From positions 1 through 64,000 of the forward strand of contig MU130378.1 in the NCBI GenBank assembly GCA_015039465.1: a stretch of 64,000 nucleotides of DNA. The letters run 5' to 3'. This DNA is from Phlegmacium glaucopus. Taxonomy: Eukaryota; Basidiomycota; Agaricomycetes; Agaricales; Cortinariaceae. Shown here in pieces: positions 44,231 through 59,700 of this stretch; the stretch's first letter is position 1, and each line of letters begins with the position of its first letter. The notes beneath the pieces were generated by a model. It worked only from the letters and a program-made list of their open reading frames with translations. It searched no databases and was not told the origin of the DNA. The position numbers were made by a program, and so were the translations under genes.

Positions 44231-46806
44231 GTTGGGACCGGAGATGGATGTGTGCATGTTTTTTGCCCCCCTTTTTCTTTTTCGTTCCCGTTTCCTTCTC
44301 CTCTGTTGGTGGTGATCCTATTATTATCTTCTCAAGTGTATTGAATTGATCATCCACTCCAATATTGCTCGTGCACAGCCAGTGCCTGCGATGTTGACCA
44401 CATTCCTTTAACCCAAAACTTTGTAGCTATTTTATATTCTCCGTTCTCTATTGGTCACTCTCGTCCTTACATATGTATTACAATCCACATACCTTCATCT
44501 GCAGTCTCTTCAAGTTGTCGACATTTACAGAAACACTCCTTTTCTTGAACCTTGTTTAGAATAGAAATCCTTGACCTCATTGTTGGCCACATGGACCTTC
44601 CAGTATACATTGCATAATACAATATCAGATATAAAAATATACTTGCCTCGATTTGACTTGCGGTCTTCTTTAAGTATATAACTAACGAGGCCAAAAGGAG
44701 GCCATGTTATGAAACCTGAAGGGGAAGGATTAAAGAGATGGAAGGTCAATCATGACGGGTTGTGGGGAAGTTAAGAAAATACATTGGTGACCAGTCTAAC
44801 AACGAAGCTAAAATCGATAGGCTAGACAGTCTGACATGGAAGCGAGGGTGCCGGCGAAGTTTTGAAGGAGGGATCAATCGAGCAGTGTCTCAATGGGCTT
44901 GTGGGGATTCATGTAATATACTCATGAACCATGAATCCATTGGCCAGGGACTGTCTTTAGGACTTGCTTATCTCGACAATTTTTCGTCTAACCATCAATG
45001 ACGGCCAGTGTACCCTTTTGCACGAGTCTCCTGGACATCTGGTGCGCTGCCTCCAGAAATTCTCGGCCTCTCCTCCGACTCGCGGGTGTGCATCAATATT
45101 TCGCGGGCACGCTCTGATTCACGAGCCCGCTCCGATTAAAGGGTCGTCACTGATCTCGCGACCCTGCTCCGCCTCGTGGGTCTATGTAAATCTAATAAAA
45201 GCCAACTGATTGCAACCATGACAGAAAAGATAGGACCCCGGGCAATACCAGAAATCAATATTCTCGTCTTAGCGAAGCATGAGCGTAGATTAGAATCAAG
45301 TCTTTGAGTGAATGTGTGATGTCACAGCGTTACACGCTTTTTCTTTCCAAGACATCCATCATTCTCTCTTAGCATCTGGCTCTCTGCCTCGCTCTGGCTC
45401 GTTTTTCGCTCCCTCCCGCCACTCCCTATGTATCGCAAACCCAGGCCAGCACCATTCAACATTCATCTGGCCCGAGAAGCTTCACCAATTGGATTGAGAG
45501 ATCTTTAGTTTGCGAGTTTTCCCGCCCGCCCTCGCAGCTCGTCTCCCCCAGTCTAGTTCGGTTGCTACTCGGGTCGGGAAGCGCTTCGCGCTTTCACCCA
45601 ACTTGCTTACTTCACTTGTACCTCAATAAATCATTTGCATATTAATAGTCTACCGAATATATCTTTACCCCAGAGTATCAACCACGAGTTGATCTGGGGT
45701 CTGCGTGCTCAGACAAACAAATGAATACGCAAAGAATGCCAGATCCCGAAAATGGGGCGTTTGTCCGGACAAAAAATAAATTCCCACGCCTGATGACCTC
45801 AGATTTGAACATTTCAGAACATCCCGCTTCAAAAAGGTTTTTTTTTTACCCAAAATTCATCCAATCTTGTCCGGATTGAGGGGATCTGGCATTTTCTGGT
45901 ATTGCCAGGGGTCCTGAAAAGATCTGTCATACGCAAAGCGGAGGCAAGTGATTCGTGATCAAGGCCGTCGACCGCCAACTGTTGTGCCGGAGTACCCGAA
46001 GACATGACACTGAAAAGAGAGCTGGGAATTTATTGATATCGAGGCTTTTTTTTTCAAAAACCAATTCATTAGAAATGTCCTGTTTCGACTATGGAGTCAA
46101 GATTGAGTTTCCTTGACTTGGATCCGATTGGGAGGGTTTTGGTTAGCCATGCGGATGAAGAGCGATGCTGTTTTCGCCTTCCGCTTCCAGATAAAGTGCG
46201 ACGCATTCTTTAGCGGGCCGTGGGCCAGAGCTTGGGCCAGAGCTGCTTTAAAAGAGAAATACATAGGATATGAAGATATCCTCACTCAAAGCATTACAGG
46301 AACAAATTGACTTGTTCAATGCGACGGACCTGAGGTCTAGATCAACAGGCCCAGCAGGGCATAATCTGTACGGAACGAGATTCAAATAAGAGAAGTCGTG
46401 TATTGGAAGAGGGTAAGATGTTGTTAGTATCGACAGAACCAGGTGTGGATATATTGATTTGAGAGGCGGACTGATGAGAGGATTTTCGAGTGAAGGAAAG
46501 GGAGTTTTCGTTTCTTTGAGAATTGCGAATAAAATAAGCGGCCATGTTCTGACCTGAAGCGTACCCAGTTTATAATCCAAAGAGTGCCACCGGGTACATG
46601 GAACGCTCACAAAGGTTACGCGTCAACGCGTCAACCATAACGCGTCTTGCGGAACTTAGATATTATCAATCCGAAAATTGAAACTTGTGACCCGGTTTCG
46701 CTTGGTTTTCATTTTAAAACACTCTAGAAAAATATAGTCTTGCTCCAGGATACCAACTCCGTCGCAGCCGACGTCCAAGGTTTTATCCGACAAAGCGTCA
46801 TCCCGG
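44231..46806. other. Intergenic region, no supported gene
   Basis: Short ORFs only. Noted are a GC-rich stretch with repeated CTCGCGGG and GAGCCCGCTCC motifs (45060-45180), a small hairpin AAGCGCTTCGCGCTT near 45580, and three ACGCGT hexamers at 46618-46645. The 3' UTR of the RGS gene should lie at the left end and that of the amidohydrolase at the right. Confidence 0.5.
46618..46645. promoter_or_regulatory. Cluster of three ACGCGT (MCB-like) sites
   Basis: ACGCGT occurs at 46618-46623, 46626-46631 and 46640-46645. ACGCGT is the binding core of the fungal MBF cell-cycle factor. No well-supported gene start is adjacent, so function is doubtful. Confidence 0.3.
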
Positions 46807-48585
46807 TCACGACAAAAGCCAAGTCGTGCTCCGCTTCCAAGAGACGATCCTACCACCTTTAATGGTTGTTCGGTCATGGCAAGGATTCAGCACAGCTGAT
46901 TGAAGCGTTTCGTTTCCGTGGAGAATAACAAAATCAGCTGGATCACCCACATTGGGTACCAGATCCGAGTCGGAGGAGGTAGGAGTCTCCGGACCAGTAC
47001 CGATAGCACGCTTGGAGGTCAAGGTCACTGATCGCTGGTAAATAGAGAATTAGTAGATAGTTCCAATTGCCAAGATGGGATTAAAAAGGCGCGACAGAGG
47101 TATCATGTAAAAGGAACCAGAAAGAAAAGGGAAGAAACGGGGAAGGACACCAACCACAAGCGTACGAATATCTTCTGGGGTAGCCGTTTGAAAAACCGCC
47201 ACTCCAAAAGTGCACAAGGAAAGCGGATCAAGAGAACCTTGAGGCGTGAATGCGTTATCAACATTATTCACCGACATGGCAATTTGGATCCCATAGTTTT
47301 TCGCAATATAAGGTACACGTAGGGTACTTCGTGGTGCGCCCAAAGGTGTATCCTTAAAAGCTCGGCCTTGCATGAACATGTCTGATTGTGGCAATCCAAC
47401 GAAGGTGATAGGAAGACCCGATATGGCTTCCGCTAAATCCCACCATTGCGTCGGCGTAAACAGCTGTAGACGAGTCGCATGGCCGATAGTGATGCGCGGA
47501 CATGTCATTGGCAGTCCCTTTTCGAGTCCTTTTATCGATGATTCAGGCCCTTGAGAAACTTTCCTGCTCCGCTTGTATCGTCTTTTTAATTGAGCAATGA
47601 CTTCGTAGACAAGAAGCTCGGAGCTCGGATCGAGATTATAGTCGAGGTGGAAGTCGACGTAATTCACATTACAAGCATCTGCGATGTCAAAGATGAGTCC
47701 GATGTTCATCTTAGCTTGTTCGATAGTAGATTCCACGTAGGGCGCTGAACCGATAACGGTAACACCGTGGCGAAGTGTGGCGTCTTTCAGAAGAGAAAAA
47801 TTTGGGCCAGCAATAGTATCGTTCGGGGAAGAAAATAGTGGTTCTTGGGCAAACACTAGATAGATGTCAAAGATAAAATTGCGCTACCCGGATAGCGGAA
47901 GTACGCACCTGCAATTTGAACGTCGCATTGGGCACGGTAGTCACTTTGTAACTTTTGCGCAACTTCGAGACAGGCGAATCCAACTGATGTGTCTACCTCG
48001 ACATGAGCGCGCATAGCAGTTACGCCATATTCCACGCTTTCTCGAATGATTCGAGCGCCTCGGGTGTATAAATCATCAGCACGATGGGGGAATCCCGCTT
48101 TCGCCACCTTGGTCACCCTCATGGCTTCTGCGAAGTCACTTTTTTTAAGGCATACTGTGTGATCGTCTAGAACAGAGAGAGAGAAAAAAATTCCCTACCC
48201 TTCGATAAGATCTCCACATCGATCTAGAATAAAGCACTTGTCCAAGTGTATATGTGAGTGACAGAACCTCGAGGAGGAAATCAAAGTCCGGTTATAGCAG
48301 GAGTTGAACGAAATCAAAAGCTCACGAAGGCAGCATCAAACCGCCTCTTGCATCAGTTGTTGAAATGTGTGCTTCGAAGCCTCTAGCCTCATCCGTCGCT
48401 TTGGAGCTGTCAAGGCCATAATCACTGGTAAGCGATATCTTGCAAACCCGAGCACCGAGGCATTCGACAGTCCACAATTTCGCTGCTTGTTCCCTGTCAA
48501 TGCAAGGCAGTCGAACGTTGGTGATCACGATATGTTCGATTGGAAGTGCGGCATGCTGAGGAGCTTGCAAGGGTTGGTCAAACAT
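46807..48585 (-). CDS. Cytosine deaminase-type metal-dependent amidohydrolase
   Basis: The model joins exons 48585-48326, 48267-48199, 48138-47909, 47855-47155 and 47034-46807, which add to 1,488 nt in frame (495 residues). A beta-sandwich start is followed by the metal site SFCHSHIHLDKCF (HxHLD), then MRAHVEVDTSV, VDFHLDYN, the metal/catalytic His in TIGHATRL, and MSVNNVDNAF, where the family's catalytic Asp lies. The C-terminal sandwich is GDPADFVILHG. The family hydrolyses cytosine or related cyclic amides using Fe/Zn in the cytosol. The exact substrate cannot be told from sequence, and fungal paralogues of bacterial CodA are often uncharacterised. The join QIA-VFAQEPLF and the in-frame total support the splice sites. 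Confidence 0.85.
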
Positions 48586-50226
48586 CTCGATATCCCAAAG
48601 GTTGAGAGTTCTGTAAATTAAATTAGCGTGAGACTTTCAGCCTGGGATTTTTCCTTTTTCCTTCTGTAAGCCTGGGATCAATCCTTGGTTGAATATGTCG
48701 TATCTGGGTCCCATGCTTGAACATACACATGCTGGGCTACCTGCCTGCAAGTTTGCGAAATGAATTTCTCAACCTCCAGACCCAGGTCACCCTCTCACAC
48801 GATCCTTGAATTAGTCTCCATATGACATGGCCTTTATCAGCCTTTATCTTTCTCCCAACCAATCCGGCACCGGCGGCAAGGGGAGCATGACGTTGTTAAT
48901 CTATGTTTACATTCCCAACTTAACGCCTGAAAATAGCAGTTTTTGGTTCGCGGGAACGTGACTTTGCAAGAAAAACATTTTTATCCACTGGAGTAAGTTA
49001 AAGTAGGGGGGGAAAACCAGTAAACAGGTGCAATACCGCACGCAAGCCTCATAACCGGGTTAAACATATTCATAAATTTCGAATGTCGTTATCGGACCCT
49101 GGACTTGAGGGAAAAGGTAGGTCAGCCAGGTGATTGGACCAGATAGGATATTGAAACCTTTTTCTCCCCGCATTCTCGATCAATATAGCATTTGTCCAGG
49201 GCTTTAGTGTCCCCTCCCACTTACGGGGGGGGATGCATGCATGCATGCAAGAGTTATATCCTATCGGTTCGATTCCGATTTCCCTTTAAAGTTATTGCTG
49301 ATCACACTAGATGACACGTTTAGGGGTACGATTACCAGTCATGAAATGGCTCTAGAAGTTATTTTCCCTTTGTCGTCGGGAATGCATTAATGCGCATCCG
49401 TTACCTCTCAAAATTCAATAACCAAGACGGTGCCGTAAAGTCTCCTTTTTTTCCTCATCTGTGCTTATGGGAATGGAAGCTATAAGTTGACTAGCCTAGC
49501 TCCAGAGCAGCTCTTTCATATCATGGGTTCATCTCGCATCCTTCCGGATCTATATTCCTCAGAATATGCAAGGACCAATGGCTATTGATGTCAATATGGA
49601 GCAGCCTTTTTTTGGTCTCTCACCGGTTAGAGACGGCAACTTCAACTTCAAACTCTTCGTTTACCAACTTTACCTGAACCCGAAGTAAACCAAAGTAAAC
49701 GATGGGCGTTCCGCAGCCAACGCGCAGATGTCGTTTTCTTTTTGATATTCCAAATTTAGCCGAGTTTCAAAATCGATTTATGAGGGAGGGGTCGAAGTTC
49801 CTTCCCTCATTATCGTTCAATTAATTTTACGAACTATCGGGTCCCGGTTTCCATGATCGATTAATCAATTGTCATTACCTCTCCTAATCTATTATTCAAT
49901 CAGTTGCTGTCCATTTGCAAGTGGCAAGTTTCCCAGCCTGCAGTCTATTCTCACAGAATGTCCTATCAGGTGATTATGGATGTCATGGTTGAATTCAAAC
50001 CGGATTGGCTATGGAGTACAAAAGAGATACGATTGTAATTGGTAAGTCATAATATAATAATCTAAAGAATGCTATGTAACGACATGTGTCAACGGCGTGT
50101 CCATGGTCGATGGGGTATATCGTATTCCCGGAGAATTGAAAAAAAGTGAGAAGAATGCATGAAAAAGATAAATTTTTCCCTTGTATTGCTTGTTTTATGC
50201 AAGAGTCAGATATTTTTGGGATATAA
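48586..50226. other. Intergenic region, no supported gene
   Basis: AT-rich spacer of 1.6 kb with the promoter of the amidohydrolase on its left and the 3' end of the Tcp11 gene on its right. A short (TGCA)n run is near 49235-49250. No coding signal was seen. Confidence 0.6.
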
Positions 50227-52680
50227 TTATGATGGTGAGGACTTGGAAGACAAGAAACCCTCAGTTTCGTACAGAGGGAGATAAGAATTGAGATGGATGA
50301 GTGTCACACGGGATATCTTCTCCGCCAGCCGTCGGATATCATCCGTAAGCGCCTCCATTCCGGCCATGTGCGTGCCAACGTGTGCTGTACCAAGACATGT
50401 CGGGAGCTGTCCAATTGAAAAAAAATCCATGCTGAGCATCTTTCCTGTGGTGGAATCTCGCCCTGGATAAGCTAGTGACACGACCGCGTCAAACAAGACG
50501 TCTCGCAGACGGTTGCGAAGCATCGTGGAAAGAGCTGAGCCAGAGTGCATATTATATTTTGCCCAGTGCTGCGCCACGCTAATAATGCGTTGGTCAGGCA
50601 CCTCGCCCACAGGAGATAAAAGGGCTGAGAGAGGCTGTGAACCACGGTGTCGCGTATCATTCGCCCTTTTTGCAATTTGAAGGACGATATCTTGCTTCAC
50701 ATTCCGTCTGTTTTCAACGTCTTGAAGTGAGATTTCGGCGTCGTCAGTATGAGGCGCTGTCAAGAAGTATAGACCCAGGCGAAAAGATCCGAGAGCGCGA
50801 ATTTCGTGTTTCAACCTCATCATATCTGCCAGATCAACTTTGGGGGGATCAGGCGCTGATAGACCATCTAATGATTCAGAGAATACGAGTTGACGGAAGA
50901 GCAGCATGAACATATAAAGTGCGGTGGTATCGTCAACATCAGAACCTAGCTGTAACAAACGCGACCTGTCAAGATAAAGTGTTTCAGGGATCGTAGGGAA
51001 CGATGACGATAAAGTAGGAGAGCTGATGGGGGAAGTAGGGGGCGAATTGTATGGTGTGGCAGCCTGTGATAGGCCAGATGTTTCGAAAATCAAATCGACG
51101 ACTCCCTTCAATACAGATAGATAGATCTGCTGGTTTTTAGTCATGGTGGCGTAATTGAGATGATCGGTAGGGTAAGACGGGTGAGGGATGGGCTGCTTTC
51201 GCGCGAGTAACGCATCGTGAGTGTCGTGTAGCCATGCACGGGTGTGATGGAGCGATGACTCTGCGCCAAATCTCTTTTTAAAGCTTTTGTATTCAAACAA
51301 ACCTGAAGTGCGTATCAAAAACGGACGATGCTGGATGAGTTGATGGTTTGCGATATCCTGAGGTCAAGTTCAGCTTGAGAGAAAATGAACCTTGTATAAT
51401 TAGATCTCACCAGCTTCATCAGTTCGAGCAATTCTAAGCACAACCGGATTGCTTTGAAGGCTTCGATGCCGGGGCGGTGCGCAACCTGTACCATCTGGTC
51501 GACCGCTCGATCCCGCATAGGGGAACAATGGCTTTTCAAAATCTCACCAATAGCGGCGAAAAGACTAGATGGATCAAACACCCGACGCTTGATCTCTTGC
51601 TCAATGAGCGCGGGGTCAAAGATTGATCGTAGGTACTCTGCCTGTGCAGCATGCTCCTGCATTTGATCTTTTACCAAGTTAGGACTAACGTAGATACCCG
51701 AAATGGTCGAAAGTGGCTGAATTACGAGGAGTAAAACTTCAAGAAATTCCGAGAGTAGCCCTGGTATCCGTGAAGGCATTCGGAAAGCGTATACGCCGAT
51801 AGATGGTTTTTGATAGATGATAGGATCTACGGGGATTTCAGGAAATTCGGAGCAAATACAAACCGTGCTGTGGGGCTTTCCAAACATATCGAGGGTGACA
51901 CAGGTACAACCTGTCTGTACTTCTTCCCATACGGCATTCCAATAATTTTCACTGGGTTCACGCTTCCGCCGTGGTCGGAACTGCAAACCAGGATCGAACA
52001 AAAGATCATGGCCTAGCCATAATAGATAAAGTGGAGTAATATAATCAATGCAAAACTGGATACGCACGAAGTTGAGGGTTACGGAAGATAGAATCCAACT
52101 CTAGTTCTCTCAAGGTGTAACGACCAATGAGGGGTACCATGGCGTGTATGTGACGGGATTCTCTGAAATCAAAGATTGAAGAGGCAGGTGTCTCTGAGAT
52201 GGTCCCGACTGATATCTTCTCTATTGTTCGAGGTGATACTAGTACTGGTATCGGCCTTTCACGAAGCAAAGAGCCACTGGAGGGACCCGGATCAGAAGTG
52301 GACACGATACCGATGTCCTCGATATCACTCCCATGACGGTCGGCTGCCATTCGTGGCGTAATCATTTTTCTCGGTGACATAGCCGGGAAGCGTCTGTCTT
52401 GAACGCGAGTGTCGATGCGTGGACGTTTTGCTGAATTTTGGGGGAATTGAGAAGTCAGTGGGCTGGAGACCTGGGGCGAAGTAGGGGCGGCCCAGAGGTT
52501 ATCGTTGGTTTCGGAAGTCAAGCGGAGTTGACGGGGAGCATTTGAGGACGGGGTGGACACGGTCAAAGGCTGTCTGTCATTAGTGACGACGGAATCAGGG
52601 GGAGAGGCGTCCTGGAGATCATCCTGATCAGCCTTTCGTTTCCTGTGGTTTAGGGGGAACTGGTGAGCAAAGTCGTCCAT
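50227..52680 (-). CDS. Tcp11/Sok1 family protein
   Basis: Exons 52680-52068, 52012-51411 and 51357-50227 join to 2,346 nt in frame (781 residues) with GT-AG introns. The start is the ATG at 52680 (MDDFAHQF); the longer upstream frame has no ATG. About 200 disordered residues with a basic HRKRKAD motif are followed by the Tcp11 domain: PQLRHDLLFDPGLQFRPR, VAHRPGIEAFKAIRLCLELL, the join MKL-DIANHQLIQHRPFLI, YKSFKKRFG, and a conserved C-terminal helical part. In budding yeast Sok1 acts in cAMP-PKA signalling; Tcp11 is the animal homologue. The fungal role is inferred. The gene is intact. Confidence 0.85.
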
Positions 52681-54401
52681 GGGCGGAAAAAAAGAGATTG
52701 AAAGGGTGAGAGGTGTGGGTATATAAGTAGTTAGGGCCCGCAAGGGGCGAGGAGGAACACATGGTGAGATCCCCAAGAATGGATCCAAGACAAGGCGTGT
52801 GGCCGTTTAGTGGCCATCAGTTAAATTATGGGTAAGACAACAAGGCGAGCGGCATGGGTTCAGACAATCCCTAGACTCATGCCGTGACATGCCTGATCTC
52901 TTAAAGTTAATAAGAAACCCACGCAAGTCGTATATTCAGAACCTGAAATGTATTAAATATCCATATTCAACGAATCAAATAAACAAATCAAACATGCCTT
53001 GAGGCTGGCGCCCGACAACTACCCCATCGCCTTCCCCATTTCGGTTTCTGGGCCATAGGTATTATACTCAACCAACGGAGATGAGCGTGGTACCTCCGAG
53101 TTTTTTTTCTCTTTTCATTCATCATTACACAGCTCATTTCATCAATTCTTCACCGGCTGCGTGTCTGCGCCCTCGTGGACTTTTCGACCGGTCTTCTAGG
53201 CCGAATGCTCTCAATTGCCATCGCTCAAAAAAAAACGTCAACCAAACAAGCTGACTTCCTTTTTCGCCAATTTTCTGGTTGCAGGTTTCATTTTAGCACA
53301 CATCGACTCGCCGGAGTCTCCCGACCAAGTCACCAAAACCCTATCTTTAAACATCGGTAGAAGGGAAACCATCAAGCTTAGGTGCCTAATCTTTGACAAC
53401 GATCCATGTACGCAGACTTGCAGCTGCGAGGTCTACTAATTCGGTGAAGTAGATCGAATTTGGGATTATATCCAGATTTGGCTAAGGTTGCCCAATAATC
53501 ACCCATGCATGCCGTAGCACGGTCCATGGGGCTGCCACCGCAGGATACCAGACCAAGGTTGTTCTGTCCGAATACATATGTATTTTAATAAAGGGTGAAG
53601 TAACTCGCGTTGATAAGAAATGCAGAATAAATCTTCCGTGCTTGTTCAGGTGCTTCTGGTTCCGAGATCAAGCCTGCTCCAAACATCAGAAGAACCCGAA
53701 AGTAGCAGCACAATCCAGATTTGCTAAGCCCAGGCCTCCGGACACACAAAAAAAAAAAGACAATCCACCTTTGTCTCCGATATCCTACCTCGTAAGTTAG
53801 TTAATCTCTAGCTAGCAACTGTCTTGTCACAATTTTACTTTTTTTTTCCCTAGCACCTTTCACCCTTTTTCACATTGACTTCTTTGCCTAGTCCTTTCAA
53901 CCATGAGCTATCCATTTCATTCGCGCCGCTTACGCAAAGAGCAAAAACGTCTTTTCATATCGTAACTTGTTACTTAAAAGCATATGCTTGTCTACCAAAA
54001 CGGGTTTCCTGAAATTCAACATTATTAGGATATAAGTGGCGTAATCTCATTTCTTAACGCTATGTTCTTCCCAACCACTTAAACCCCGTCCCGCTGCATG
54101 TGATAGGTTCATATACTCTTGCTCTAGCCCTCGATATCCCGCAGAACACACTACTATAACTAGCAGGCCCCCCAAAAACCTAGCCATTAACAACTGTTCC
54201 AGTTCATCGCTCCCGAACCTGTCAACTTCATGCCAGCCGCATGATTTCATCCCACGTTTAATGACAGACAGCTGCTATTTATGCACGAAATGAACGCGGT
54301 TGCTCGGAATATTAGTTGATGAAAAACTGATGAGGACTAGTTACAATTTCGTGTCACTAAAAGTCTCCTGGATTGCATAACGATGTCATCACTTTGTCAT
54401 T
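52681..54401. other. Intergenic region, no supported gene
   Basis: Pyrimidine-rich tracts occur upstream of the Tcp11 gene. Short plus-strand ORFs at 53175-53439 have no family features. Nothing else was recognised; the V-ATPase 3' UTR should lie at the right end. Confidence 0.5.
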
Positions 54402-56484
<2,083 letters not shown>

Positions 56485-56780
56485 GGTACAATCGCTAGAC
56501 GCTGATGGATTCAGATCAATATTAATCCCTAAGGAAGCAAGGGAATGGATATCGAGTCTGACTAGAACGATCTGTTATTAGAAAAAGGCCAGTTGGGATG
56601 CTCTATACGATGGAGGACTCTAAGGAGTAGTCAGAGCCATCATCTCGGCGTGCTTTCCCACGATTACTTCGTCTGTTACTTACTTCAAGTTCAAGTTGCA
56701 CATTTATTAGAATGTTAATGTTGACAGTAATGACTGGCCTATATAGCATATACTCTACGAGAAATTGGAATTCGAGACAT

Positions 56781-59700
56781 TTAATTCCCTAAAGACCCGA
56801 AAAGTTGAACGATGTTGTTAGCGGCCTCTTTCACCACGCCCATATCGCTTGCCGACCTTCAAGTTCGGAGGTATATTAGGGCTACTGCAGGGGAAGGAAG
56901 GTCATGTCTTGTGAAACGTACCATTCTGTCTCTAGAAGTATTTCCTCTATTTCATCACTTTCAAAACCCAGGTCCCTACTTTGGAGCAGGACGTAAAGGT
57001 ATTCTGCAGTATCAGCACGTATCTGTGTTGCAAGTGGTTTACCAATTTTCAAGACCGTGAAATAAGAAGTCAACCCACCGTGGGGAATGGATGAGCAAGG
57101 AAGTCGCTCAGAGTTAATGCCTTTTCTTTTCTGAGCTGATCGAAGGTCACTAGATTTACGACACTAAGGAAAATCCCATAATAAATATCCACGACTGAAA
57201 ATAAAAACGGTAGGAACCCCACATTTTCATAGCTTCTTGTATTCTTTGTATACTTTTCAGTCGGTCAACGTTTTTTGAAGACATGTGTAACAACGAATTT
57301 AAACTGAAATTTCACTGTTAAGCCGAAGCACTCCGGTTCCTTACAAAACAACTGACCTTCGCAATCCAGACACCTCGTTGGGAAGCTGTCTTAATGCATC
57401 AGCCTCAAGTAAAATGTTGAATGTCTGGAAGACCGGAACAACGACGGCATTTGAAGTCATATTGGACCTGGCGTGATCTATCAGGTCAACTACCAATTCA
57501 GACAGGCTGTATGTCGAAGTCTGGTCTTTTACAAGCGGCAGGCCTCGAGCGAATTTGACGAGACTGTCTGCCACAGGCCTTTGCTGTTGTACCAAGTGAG
57601 AACGAGTTGCTATCTTGTGGCAAATGAAACTTTACAGTGCTATCCGTCTTACTTCCTATGCTGATTACAATCCCACGAAGAACATGTTTGCGGTATTCGG
57701 GGATCTTTAGTAGATCCAATGCACGCGGAAACAGCCATGCCCCATCGTTCCAGCCTATTTGTTCTGTTTCGCTGGGTTGAAACATTGAATCGGATACCAT
57801 CACGACATTACACAGAAACACGACACACCTTAGAAAGAGTTTGTGGAGCAATATTAATCCAGGCATACACCATCGATCACCACCGCTGACTGAGGGAACC
57901 GATAAAGTGAGAATTTTCATAAAACATACACCTGCTTGCTGCCGGACGTTGTCCAATCGTTCAACTCCCTGTTTAAGAATACCAGCAATAACCGCGTGAT
58001 ATTTCTGAGGCGGAAAGTAACTATCAAGGTCCGGTATTGAGCGTGCCTCGCGGAAGAGAAGCTCGGAAATCGAAGTAAGCCCTTGGATGCAGACCAGTCT
58101 AACCCATGAGCCAACGTCACCGCGTTCATCGATCGTATAATCGTCTAAACCACCCAGCAAGGCGTCGACCAGGGAATTTACAACTTGGCTTGACACATCT
58201 ACACAAAAATGGATAAGGTTCTCCAAAAAAGGGAAAAACTGAACCTACACGTCGCAAGATGAGGCGAAACAAGGGTAAGGATGCGAGGGATTGCCAGGAA
58301 GCAGCTTCTTCGTGTCTCAATACTTGACTATACGAATCAGGTCAATCATGATTTATGATAATTCAAAGCTCCTTACTTTTGACTTTACGCCATCCAAGAG
58401 GTAGTTAATTGCCTGTGGGAGGGTGCTGGGGTGCTTTGAGTAGTTTATCACGCTCAAAACTCGTGCAAGGCTTTGCTGCATGATTGGTGAACCCCTTTTC
58501 ATTTCCTTGATTAACCTGGAAATGAAACTTAGTCGTAAGCCCGCTGCGAAATTTACACCAAGAAAAGAAAAATCACTGAGACACATCAGCGGAAGAGTCT
58601 GTGAGATCACTAATTACACGCATTGCATCTGCGGCGGCCTCCTGAACGAAAGTACTTCTATGCTTTAGACCGACGTCAACAATCTTTCTCCATAACTTAA
58701 CGGAGGAACCTTCGCCCAGCTCTATTTCAGTGACTGTCATAGAGTTTGCTATCACCTGACAAGATGTTGCGACAACGAGATCGTTACGTGTTGTTGTCAG
58801 ATTAATTTCTGGAACATGATTTAAGTGTTTAAAAATCTGATAAATAATTTATGCATTGGATATAGTTAGTCGATGAAGTACAAAATCGCAACGTACATTG
58901 CGGAGATGACCTTCCAACGCTGAAGGATCTTTCTCGGATTCACGATAGGCATTTGCAATTTCGCATAACGATAAGAGCCCCCCATGAATGTCAGTCGTGT
59001 CGAATGAATTCAGAAGACGGACCTGTAAAGTTGTTCAAGTCCTTTATCGGCTCTCGAATAGGAAATTTGCTTACAGATTTCTCGATGGCTAGAGGCGCGA
59101 GTCTGGACATGTCATGAAGACAGATAAGGCGTAGAGACTGCGATCCAAGTTCTCTCATCGAGACGTCCCAGTGGCGGAGAACAACATCCAAAATATGATC
59201 GAAGAGGAATCTTTGATACTCCACATGACTGCCAAACGGGTCAGAGTGGAGAGGTCGGAAAACACGATTCACTTTGCTTACTTCGCTACCTGAGGCGCAG
59301 CAACCAAAAATGCGTTCTTTCGAATGCTAACAGCGTAAAAGTCCGTTTTTCCCAACACGTCGATCCCATGAGGAAATAAATTCTGTAAACCATAGTGAGA
59401 TCTAAACGGGAAAGACCAAGGGTCCTACTGACAGTCCTGCCCACATGTTCCTGGAATGCTGCGCTAGCGGCACGCCGGATATGAATTTCCCGATCATAAA
59501 GTGCAACCGTTCCAAGACGCTGTGCCAGATTATTTGCATGCGGCATCAATGCTGAGTGATTTTGTGACCGTGCAAGCGCCCACAATGCATAGGATGCAGC
59601 GTCCCGGACATTGGAACCAATTGAATGAGCTCCCTTCCGCAAGTCGAAGTACAAGGCCTATGAAATATGCTGAGAAAAAAAATAGGTTCATTCATGTAAT

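Noticed and set aside
49255..49285. Possible tRNA T-arm (ATCGG TTCGATT CCGAT)
   Set aside because: The T-stem pairs perfectly, but no matching 5' acceptor strand, D-arm or anticodon arm could be formed upstream.
53175..53439. Two overlapping short plus-strand ORFs upstream of the Tcp11 gene
   Set aside because: They have no family features, no clear introns and biased low-complexity composition; more likely spacer.
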